DNA from: Paracoccaceae bacterium
GTDB lineage: Bacteria; Pseudomonadota; Alphaproteobacteria; Rhodobacterales; Rhodobacteraceae
Length of the DNA: 5,343 nucleotides
Direction of reading: 5' to 3'
NCBI GenBank assembly: GCA_003551745.1
Contig: PUNI01000365.1
Location: 1-5,343 of the forward strand
A program made the position numbers and the translations under genes. Positions 1 through 5,343 of this stretch are shown here, piece after piece. Every line of letters begins with the position of its first letter. The stretch's first letter is position 1. Below the pieces are notes generated by a model that saw nothing but the letters and a program-made list of their open reading frames with translations, made no database searches and had not been told where the DNA came from.

Positions 1-1
1 C

Positions 2-502
2 AGCTGGGAGGAGGCGGGCGTTTACGACCGGATGATGAAGCGGATCGGGCGCGACGGGCGTGTCGCCGGCTGCACCACCCTGGAGGAGGTGAAGGCGCGC
101 TATGCCCGCGTTGACCGCATCTTCGCCGAGATCAGCAGCACCGGGCGGCTCAGGACGCCGGCCGAACTGGGCAAGCCCGCCTTCCGCGGCGCCGATCTGA
201 CCGTGATCCACATCGCCCGCGACGGCCGCCTGATCCACCGGGGCGGCGGAGGGCACCGGCTCTGCCTCGCGATCATCGCGGGCCTGCCCGTGATCCCCGC
301 CCAGATCGGCTTCGTGCACCCTGACGCCCTGCCCTTCTGGCGCGACCGGCTGGCCGGCCTGCGGCCCGCTTGCGCGGGGTCAGGCCATGACGTAACAGGC
401 GCCGCGGAACGGGACGGGGCGCGCGGCGATGTCGCTTCTGGTGATGAAGTTCGGCGGCACCTCGGTGGCCGATCTGGCGCGCATCCGCAGCGCGGCACGT
501 AA
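2..502 (+). CDS. Conserved protein of unknown function with ParB-like HRL motif (3' part)
   Basis: The 5' end lies outside the window; the frame is open from base 2 and gives 166 visible residues. Visible residues 8-56 are rich in charged helical sequence (ARYARVDRIFAEI at 32-44). A block at 65-106 reads as strand, turn and helix: VIHIARDGRLIH, then GGGGHRL (81-87), then GLPVIPAQIGFVH (94-106). From memory, this resembles a widespread conserved hypothetical family in bacteria and haloarchaea with a 'GRDG...GxHRLAIA...IPVxV..RH' pattern, which looks like the ParB/sulfiredoxin fold. No enzymatic role can be given. The family-like part ends near residue 122 (base 367). The remaining 44 residues look unrelated, and the last 24 are simply lysC read in another frame, ending at TAA 500-502. 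The true end may have been lost through a stop mutation or a frameshift. Same strand as lysC. Coding status is fairly secure up to about base 367; the 3' boundary is uncertain. Confidence 0.6.
   Translation, partial: SWEEAGVYDRMMKRIGRDGRVAGCTTLEEVKARYARVDRIFAEISSTGRLRTPAELGKPAFRGADLTVIHIARDGRLIHRGGGGHRLCLAIIAGLPVIPAQIGFVHPDALPFWRDRLAGLRPACAGSGHDVTGAAERDGARGDVASGDEVRRHLGGRSGAHPQRGT
370..398 (+). promoter_or_regulatory. Weak candidate promoter upstream of lysC
   Basis: TTGCGC (370-375) and TAACAG (393-398) are separated by 17 nt and lie 31 nt before the lysC start. Each hexamer matches only 3 of 6 sigma-70 consensus positions, although the TTG and the initial TA are the better conserved parts. 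A start near base 405 would leave a leader of about 24 nt that still holds the possible Shine-Dalgarno sequence at 412-419. In GC-rich DNA such a match can easily be chance, so this is a guess. Confidence 0.15.
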
Positions 503-1667
503 GGTCGAGGCCGAGGTCGCCCGCGGCCATGACGTGATCGTGGCGGTCTCGGCGATGGCCGGCAAGACCAATGAACTGGTCGGCTGGGTCGATTCCATCT
601 CAACCCTCTACGATGCCCGGGAATACGACGCCGTGGTCTCTTCGGGCGAGAACGTCACCGCGGGGCTGATGGCGCTGACGCTGCAGGAGATGGGCATCCC
701 GGCCCGCAGCTGGCAGGGCTGGCAGGTTCCACTGCGGACCACGTCGGCCCATGGCGCCGCCCGGATCGAGGAAATCGGGCGCGCCAACATCGACGCCAAG
801 TTCGCCGAGGGCATGAAGGTGGCGGTGGTGGCGGGCTTTCAGGGCATCAGCCCCGAGGGCCGGATCACCACGCTGGGCCGGGGCGGGTCGGACACCACCG
901 CGGTGGCCTTCGCCGCGGCATTCGGGGCGATCCGCTGCGACATCTACACCGACGTCGACGGTGTCTACACCACCGATCCTCGGATCAGCCGCAAGGCGCG
1001 GCGGCTCGAGCGCATCGCCTTCGAGGAGATGCTGGAACTCGCCAGCCTGGGCGCGAAGGTGCTGCAGACCCGGTCGGTCGAACTCGCCATGCGCTACAAC
1101 GTGCCCCTGCGGGTGCTGTCGTCCTTCGACGACAGCGACGCGCAGTCCGGGACCATCGTCTGCGCCGAGGAGGACATCATGGAAAGCAAGGTGGTCGCGG
1201 GCGTGGCCCATTCGCGCGACGAGGCGAAATTGACCCTCACCGCGGTGCAGGACCGCCCCGGCATCGCGGCGGCGATCTTCGGCCCGCTGTCCGAGGCCGG
1301 GGTGAACGTGGACATGATCGTGCAGAACATCTCCGAGCACGGGCGCACCGACATGACCTTCTCCTGCCCGACCGACCAGCTGGCCCGGGCCGAACGCGCG
1401 ATGCGCGCCGCCCGCGACGCAGGCGGCATCGCCTTCGAGGACGTCCTCGCGGACACCGAGGTCGCCAAGGTCTCGGTGGTCGGCATCGGCATGCGCAGCC
1501 ACGCCGGCGTCGCATCGCGCATGTTCAAGGCGCTGGCCGATGAAGGGATCAACATCAAGGTCATCACCACCAGCGAGATCAAGATCTCGGTGCTGATTGA
1601 CCGGAAATACATGGAACTCGCGGTGCAGGCGCTCCATGATGCCTTCGAGTTGCACAAAGCCGGATAG
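429..1667 (+). CDS. lysC: Aspartate kinase (aspartokinase), lysine/threonine-sensitive type
   Basis: Cytosolic enzyme that phosphorylates L-aspartate with ATP to 4-phospho-L-aspartate, the first step towards diaminopimelate/lysine, threonine and methionine. The 412-aa length is normal for the short monofunctional class. Kinase domain (about 1-245): KFGGTS (7-12), SSGEN (71-75), GFQG (136-139), GRGGSDTTA (150-158) and YTDVDGVYTTDPR (173-185) are all intact. Two C-terminal ACT domains follow, about 266-335 (QDRPGIAAAIFGPL, then QNISEHGRTDMTFSC) and 347-410 (VGIGMRSHAGVASRMF, then TTSEIKISVLI). These match the effector-binding segments of lysine/threonine-inhibited LysC, so feedback inhibition is inferred. 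ATG 429 is chosen because MSLLVMKFGG fits the family N-terminus. The possible Shine-Dalgarno sequence at 412-419 (GGACGGGG) is only moderate. The 5' end overlaps the preceding frame by 74 nt, and ptsP begins 27 nt downstream, so co-transcription is likely. Confidence 0.97.
   Translation: MSLLVMKFGGTSVADLARIRSAARKVEAEVARGHDVIVAVSAMAGKTNELVGWVDSISTLYDAREYDAVVSSGENVTAGLMALTLQEMGIPARSWQGWQVPLRTTSAHGAARIEEIGRANIDAKFAEGMKVAVVAGFQGISPEGRITTLGRGGSDTTAVAFAAAFGAIRCDIYTDVDGVYTTDPRISRKARRLERIAFEEMLELASLGAKVLQTRSVELAMRYNVPLRVLSSFDDSDAQSGTIVCAEEDIMESKVVAGVAHSRDEAKLTLTAVQDRPGIAAAIFGPLSEAGVNVDMIVQNISEHGRTDMTFSCPTDQLARAERAMRAARDAGGIAFEDVLADTEVAKVSVVGIGMRSHAGVASRMFKALADEGINIKVITTSEIKISVLIDRKYMELAVQALHDAFELHKAG
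1167..1181 (+). promoter_or_regulatory. Internal ribosome binding site and in-frame start for a possible LysC beta subunit
   Basis: Within lysC, GAGGAGGA (1167-1174) contains a perfect AGGAGG core (1168-1173) and lies a few bases before an in-frame ATG at 1179-1181, codon 251. It is clearly better than the site in front of the full-length start. Initiation here would give a 162-residue protein (1179-1667) made of just the two ACT domains. Established precedent: the aspartokinases of Bacillus subtilis (LysC), Corynebacterium glutamicum and Thermus make alpha2beta2 enzymes whose beta subunit comes from an internal in-frame start at nearly the same codon. Use of this start here is inferred. The bases also encode Glu-Glu-Asp, so the match could be a by-product of protein conservation. 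Confidence 0.5.
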
Positions 1668-1683
1668 CGCTCGCGCCGGCACC

Positions 1684-1689
1684 GGGGGG
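1684..1689 (+). promoter_or_regulatory. Ribosome binding site of ptsP (G6 run), deciding the start
   Basis: A run of six G residues lies 5 nt before ATG 1695 but only 2 nt before the in-frame GTG at 1692. The spacing therefore favours ATG 1695. The run pairs only partly with the CCUCC anti-Shine-Dalgarno core. A similar G6 run precedes topA. Confidence 0.55.
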
Positions 1690-1694
1690 CCGTG

Positions 1695-3965
1695 ATGCCC
1701 GAACGACGGGAAACGGAAAGCCGCAAGCTGTTACGCCGGCTGCGCGATACGCTCGCCGAGCCGTTGTCGGGGCCCGGTGCGGGGCAGATGCGGCTGGACC
1801 GGATCGTCGGGCTGATCGCCGAGTCGATCGGCACCGAGGTCTGCTCGATCTACCTCTTCCGCGACCGCGACACCCTGGAACTCTGCGCCACCGAGGGTCT
1901 GAACCCCGAGGCGGTGCACCAGACCCGGCTGAAGCTCGGCGAGGGGCTGGTCGGCCGCGTTGCCCGCGCGGCGCGCCCGCTCAACACCGGCGACGCGCCG
2001 GCCGAGCCGGGCTATCGCTTCATGCCTGAGACGGGCGAGGAAGTGTTCTCCGCCTTCCTCGGCGTGCCAATCCAGCGGCTGGGCGAACGTCTCGGCGTGC
2101 TGGTGGTGCAGTCGCGCGCCGCCCGCGAGTTCTCCGACGACGAGATCTATGCGCTCGAGGTGGTGGCGATGGTGCTGGCCGAGATGGCCGAACTGGGCGC
2201 CTTCGTCGGCGAGGGCGCAGCGCTGCGCCGCCCGCACCAGCAGCCGGTGATGTTCCGGGGAAGCTCGGCGCAGGAGGGCGCGGCCGAGGGCCATGTCTGG
2301 CTGCACGAGCCGCGCGTGGTGATCACGAATCCGGTGGCCGACGATCCGAAGGCCGAGACGGTGCGGCTGCGCGACGCGATCGACCGGCTTCGGGTATCGG
2401 TGGACGAGATGCTGAGCATGGCCACCGAGATCGACAAGGACCATGCCGAGGTGCTCCACGCCTACCGCATGTTCGCACATTCCCGCGGCTGGCTGCGGAG
2501 GATGGAGGAGGACATCGCCCGCGGCCTGTCGGCGGAGGCGGCGGTGGAGAAGGAGCAGTCGGCCGCCCGCGCCCGGCTGGAGCAGGTGCCCGACCCCTAT
2601 CTGCGCGAACGGCTGCACGATCTCGACGACCTGTCCAACCGGCTTCTGCGCATGCTCACCGGGCAGGGCGACAACACCGGCGCCGAAATGCCCCGGAACC
2701 CGGTGCTGGTGGCCCGCCACATCGGTCCGGGCGAGCTGCTGGAATATGGCCGCAGGATCCGCGCCGTGGTGCTGGAGGAAGGCTCGGTGGGCAGCCATGC
2801 AGCCGTGGTGGCGCGCGCGCTGGCGATCCCGCTGGTGATCCAGGCCCAGCGCATCACCGCCGAGGCGCTCAACGGCGATCTCATCCTCGTCGATGGCACC
2901 GAAGGCGTCGTGCATCTGCGTCCGGAGGAAAGCATCACCACCGCGTTCCGCGACAAGATGGCCATGCAGGCCGAGGCGCAGGAGCGCTATGCCGGCCTGC
3001 GAGACCAGCCGGCCCGCGCCCGCTGCGGCACGGTCATCGGCCTGCACATGAACGCAGGGCTGATGGCCGACCTGCCGTCACTGGAGGGTTCGGGCGCCGA
3101 GGGCGTGGGGCTGTTCCGCACCGAGCTGCAGTTCCTTCTGCGCAACAAGATGCCGAAGCGGGGAGAGCTCGCCGCCATCTATGCCCGGGTGATGGACGCC
3201 GCGCAGGGCAAGCGGGTGGCCTTCCGCACCCTCGACATAGGCTCGGACAAGGTCCTGCCCTACATGAAGCCGCAGGACGAGCCCAATCCGGCGATGGGCT
3301 GGCGCGCGATCCGGGTGGGCCTCGACAAGCCGGGCGTGATGCGGATGCAGCTGCAGGCGCTGATCCGCGCCGCTGCCGGCCGTCCGCTGACGGTGATGTT
3401 TCCGCTGGTGGCCACGACCGAGGAGTTCCTGGCCGCACGCGATCATCTGCTGCGCGAGTTGGAGCGCGAGGACCGGCTCGGTCATGTGCTGCCCAAGCGG
3501 CTGGAGGTGGGCGCGATGCTGGAGACCCCCAGCCTCGCCTTCGCGCCGCGACGGTTCTTCGAGGCGGTGGATTTCCTCTCGGTGGGCGGCAACGATCTCA
3601 AGCAGTTCTTCTTTGCCGCCGACCGCGAGAACGAGAGGGTGCGGCGGCGCTACGATGTTCTCAGCCTCGGCTACCTCGATTTCCTGCAACGGGTTGTGGA
3701 GCGCTGCGGCGACGCCGGCCGGCCGGTGAGCTTCTGCGGCGAGGACGCCGGGCGGCCGGTGGAGGCGCTGTGCTTCGCGGCGATCGGCTTCCGCACGCTG
3801 TCCATGCGCCCCGCCTCCATCGGGCCGGTGAAGCATCTGTTGCGCCGCGCGAATCTGCGCGAGGCCCGCGCGGTGATCGACGAGGCACGGGCGGCAGGCG
3901 TCGACAGCGTGCGGCCGTCGATGATCCACTGGCTGGCAGGGCTGCCGGAAGCCGTGCCGGCCTGA
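1695..3965 (+). CDS. ptsP: Phosphoenolpyruvate-protein phosphotransferase PtsP (enzyme I-Ntr)
   Basis: Cytosolic enzyme I of the nitrogen phosphotransferase system. It autophosphorylates on histidine from PEP and passes phosphate to NPr/HPr and then to EIIA-type regulators. The 756 residues (numbered from ATG 1695) match the family. An N-terminal GAF sensor domain spans about 30-165 (EVCSIYLFRDRDTLELCATEG, GEGLVGRVA, FLGVPIQR, GVLVVQ). The enzyme I N-terminal helical region spans about 195-330. The swivelling phosphohistidine domain holds GSVGSHAAVVAR (363-374) with active His368. The C-terminal PEP-binding barrel runs from about 435 to 730: GLFRTE (Arg475), FRTLDIGSDK (510-519, Arg511), NPAMGWRAIR (531-540), GAMLETPS (606-613), GGNDLKQF (Asn633, Asp634) and FCGEDAGRP with catalytic Cys681. 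All key residues are present, so it should be active. GTG 1692 is an alternative start adding one residue. It follows lysC by 27 nt with no terminator between them, an order I recall as common in alphaproteobacteria. In other bacteria the GAF domain is reported to sense nitrogen status through glutamine. Confidence 0.96.
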   Translation: MPERRETESRKLLRRLRDTLAEPLSGPGAGQMRLDRIVGLIAESIGTEVCSIYLFRDRDTLELCATEGLNPEAVHQTRLKLGEGLVGRVARAARPLNTGDAPAEPGYRFMPETGEEVFSAFLGVPIQRLGERLGVLVVQSRAAREFSDDEIYALEVVAMVLAEMAELGAFVGEGAALRRPHQQPVMFRGSSAQEGAAEGHVWLHEPRVVITNPVADDPKAETVRLRDAIDRLRVSVDEMLSMATEIDKDHAEVLHAYRMFAHSRGWLRRMEEDIARGLSAEAAVEKEQSAARARLEQVPDPYLRERLHDLDDLSNRLLRMLTGQGDNTGAEMPRNPVLVARHIGPGELLEYGRRIRAVVLEEGSVGSHAAVVARALAIPLVIQAQRITAEALNGDLILVDGTEGVVHLRPEESITTAFRDKMAMQAEAQERYAGLRDQPARARCGTVIGLHMNAGLMADLPSLEGSGAEGVGLFRTELQFLLRNKMPKRGELAAIYARVMDAAQGKRVAFRTLDIGSDKVLPYMKPQDEPNPAMGWRAIRVGLDKPGVMRMQLQALIRAAAGRPLTVMFPLVATTEEFLAARDHLLRELEREDRLGHVLPKRLEVGAMLETPSLAFAPRRFFEAVDFLSVGGNDLKQFFFAADRENERVRRRYDVLSLGYLDFLQRVVERCGDAGRPVSFCGEDAGRPVEALCFAAIGFRTLSMRPASIGPVKHLLRRANLREARAVIDEARAAGVDSVRPSMIHWLAGLPEAVPA

Positions 3966-4014
3966 GCCGAAGCCACGCCATGCGCCGACCCTTGCGGCAC
4001 CGGGCGTTACGGCC

Positions 4015-4047
4015 TGGCGAAGCGCGCTCTTGTCTCCGGCTTCGCCA
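4015..4047 (+). terminator. Inverted repeat in the ptsP-topA gap, possible terminator
   Basis: TGGCGAAGC (4015-4023) and GCTTCGCCA (4039-4047) form a perfect 9-bp stem with a 15-nt loop, starting about 50 nt after the ptsP stop. No T-tract follows (CGCCTTAG), so it is not a textbook intrinsic terminator. It could still end or protect the lysC-ptsP mRNA, or be a site bound by a protein. The rest of the 129-nt gap (3966-4094) shows no gene and no convincing promoter, although topA presumably needs one here or reads through from ptsP. Confidence 0.35.
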
Positions 4048-4084
4048 CGCCTTAGCTGATCGCGCACGTCACGAGTGCATATTT

Positions 4085-4090
4085 GGGGGG
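4085..4090 (+). promoter_or_regulatory. Ribosome binding site of topA (G6 run)
   Basis: Six G residues lie 4 nt before ATG 4095, just after a short AT-rich stretch (CATATTT, 4078-4084). It is the only purine-rich run near the start and supports ATG 4095. Confidence 0.5.
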
Positions 4091-4094
4091 CTTC

Positions 4095-5343
4095 ATGCCG
4101 GTGGTTGTCGTCGAGTCTCCGGCCAAGGCCAAGACAATCAACAAGTATCTCGGCAGCGACTATACCGTGCTCGCCTCCTACGGTCATGTGCGCGACCTGC
4201 CCTCCAAGGACGGCTCTGTCGATCCCGACCACGGCTTCGACATGAAATGGGAGGTCGCGGCGGACAGCCGCAAGCACCTGAAGGCCATCTCCGAGGCACT
4301 GAAATCCGACCCCGAACTGATCCTCGCCACCGACCCCGACCGCGAGGGCGAGGCGATTAGCTGGCACCTGACCGAGGCGCTCGCGAGGTCGCGCGCGCTC
4401 AAGAAGGACACCCCGGTGCGGCGCGTCGTCTTCAACGCGATCACCAAATCCGCCGTCACCGAGGCCATGAAGGCGCCCCGGGACGTCGACATGGAACTGG
4501 TGCGCGCCTATCTGGCCCGCCGCGCGCTCGACTATCTGGTCGGCTTCAACCTGTCGCCGGTGCTGTGGCGCAAGTTGCCCGGGGCGAAATCGGCCGGGCG
4601 CGTGCAGTCGGTCGCCCTGCGGCTGATCGTCGAGCGCGAGATGGAGATCGAGACCTTCCGGCCGCGGGAATACTGGCAGGTCGCAGCCACGCTCGCCACC
4701 CCGCGGGGCCAGACCTACGAGGCGCGACTCGTCACGCTGGCCGGCAGCAGGCTCGACCGTTTCGACATCCCCAACCGCGAGAAGGCCGAGATCGCGGTTC
4801 AGGCCGTCACCTCGCGCCCGCTCACCGTCACGAGTGTCGAGGCAAAGCCCGCCAGCCGCAACCCCGCCGCTCCCTTCATGACCTCCACCCTGCAGCAGGA
4901 GGCCAGCCGCAAGTTCGGGATGGGCGCGCGGCAGACGATGAACGCCGCGCAGCGGCTCTACGAGGCCGGGCACATCACCTACATGCGGACCGACGGCATC
5001 GACATGGCGCCCGAGGCGGTGATGGCCGCCCGCGATGCGATCCGCGACTTCTACGGGGGCGGCTACCTCCCCGACAGCCCTCGGATGTACAAGAACAAGG
5101 CCAAGAACGCGCAGGAAGCGCACGAGTGCATCCGCCCCACCGACATGCGCGCCCGTCCCGAGAGCCTGAAGCTGCATGACGCCGACCAGCGGCGGCTCTA
5201 CGAGCTGATCTGGAAGCGCACCATCGCCTGCCAGATGGCCGGCGCGCGGCTGGAGCGCACGCCCATCGACATCCTCAGCCGCGACGGCGAGGTCGGCCTG
5301 CGGGCCACCGGGCAGGTGATCCTCTTCGACGGGTTCCTCAAGG
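4095..5343 (+). CDS. topA: DNA topoisomerase I (type IA), N-terminal part
   Basis: Relaxes negatively supercoiled DNA by cutting one strand through a 5'-phosphotyrosine link and passing the other strand, which counters gyrase and R-loop formation. The gene runs off the window with 416 codons visible, roughly half of the usual 850-900 residues. The frame is intact throughout. The Toprim domain occupies about 1-115: VVVVESPAKAKTI with catalytic Glu7, and ATDPDREGEAISWH (78-91) carrying Asp80, Asp82 and Glu84, which bind Mg. Then come RAYLARRALDYLVGFNLSP (137-155) and SAGRVQSVALRLIVEREMEI (166-185), part of the DNA-binding gate. ITYMRTDG (294-301) holds the active-site Tyr296 with Arg298 beside it, followed by EAHECIRPTD (341-350). 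The C-terminal zinc-finger or repeat domains lie outside the window. ATG 4095 is chosen because MPVVVVESPAKAKT is the family N-terminus and a G6 run sits 4 nt upstream. It is separated from ptsP by 129 nt. Confidence 0.97.
   Translation, partial: MPVVVVESPAKAKTINKYLGSDYTVLASYGHVRDLPSKDGSVDPDHGFDMKWEVAADSRKHLKAISEALKSDPELILATDPDREGEAISWHLTEALARSRALKKDTPVRRVVFNAITKSAVTEAMKAPRDVDMELVRAYLARRALDYLVGFNLSPVLWRKLPGAKSAGRVQSVALRLIVEREMEIETFRPREYWQVAATLATPRGQTYEARLVTLAGSRLDRFDIPNREKAEIAVQAVTSRPLTVTSVEAKPASRNPAAPFMTSTLQQEASRKFGMGARQTMNAAQRLYEAGHITYMRTDGIDMAPEAVMAARDAIRDFYGGGYLPDSPRMYKNKAKNAQEAHECIRPTDMRARPESLKLHDADQRRLYELIWKRTIACQMAGARLERTPIDILSRDGEVGLRATGQVILFDGFLK

Noticed and set aside
600..1682. A 360-codon open frame on the minus strand opposite lysC.
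   Set aside because: It lies opposite a gene with all aspartokinase motifs intact, has low-complexity composition rich in His, Gly and Asp, and no motif.
1668..1694. A terminator between lysC and ptsP.
   Set aside because: The 27 nt are GC-rich with small GCCGG/CCGG complementarities, but there is no stable stem with a T-tract.
1731..3047. A 438-codon open frame on the minus strand opposite the 5' half of ptsP.
   Set aside because: Same character: complement of a well-supported gene, with biased composition and no recognisable domain.
4078..4083. CATATT as a -10 element for topA.
   Set aside because: A start about 7 nt downstream would fall at or within the G6 ribosome binding site and leave almost no leader, and no good -35 lies at 16-18 nt.
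3770..4360. A 196-codon plus-strand frame overlapping the end of ptsP, the gap and the start of topA.
   Set aside because: Most of it is out-of-frame ptsP and topA; the only unique part is the 129-nt gap, and the protein is Arg-rich without motifs.
3078..5177. A 699-codon open frame on the minus strand, antisense to both ptsP and topA.
   Set aside because: It crosses two clearly coding genes and the gap between them, is rich in His, Arg, Gly and Ala as expected from the complement of GC-rich codons, and shows no recognisable domain. Long antisense open frames are common in high-GC genomes.

Overview
This is an ordinary housekeeping stretch of a high-GC chromosome with all genes on the + strand. 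The protein sequences and the lysC-ptsP gene order suggest an alphaproteobacterium, most likely in or near the Rhodobacteraceae. That placement rests on recognising the proteins and has not been checked by a search. I see no mobile element, RNA gene, CRISPR array or foreign-looking composition.

Layout: (1) 2-502 is the 3' part of a conserved protein of unknown function with a ParB-like GxHRL-type motif; its reading frame runs 74 nt into the next gene. (2) 429-1667 is a complete lysC (aspartate kinase, 412 aa), with a strong internal ribosome binding site that could give a separate regulatory beta subunit. (3) 1695-3965 is a complete ptsP (enzyme I of the nitrogen phosphotransferase system, about 756 aa), starting 27 nt after lysC. 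(4) 3966-4094 is a 129-nt intergenic gap with a 9-bp inverted repeat that may end the lysC-ptsP transcript. (5) 4095-5343 is the first 416 codons of topA (DNA topoisomerase I), which runs off the window.

How the genes relate: LysC makes the first committed step of the aspartate family (lysine, threonine, methionine, diaminopimelate). PtsP draws phosphate from PEP and feeds a regulatory phosphorelay linked to nitrogen and carbon status. Their tight spacing suggests one transcript, joining amino-acid synthesis to nutrient sensing. TopA relaxes negative supercoils and is probably transcribed separately. I found no previously undescribed system. The points most worth checking are the internal lysC start, the odd 3' end of the first gene, and the G6 ribosome-binding sites before ptsP and topA.
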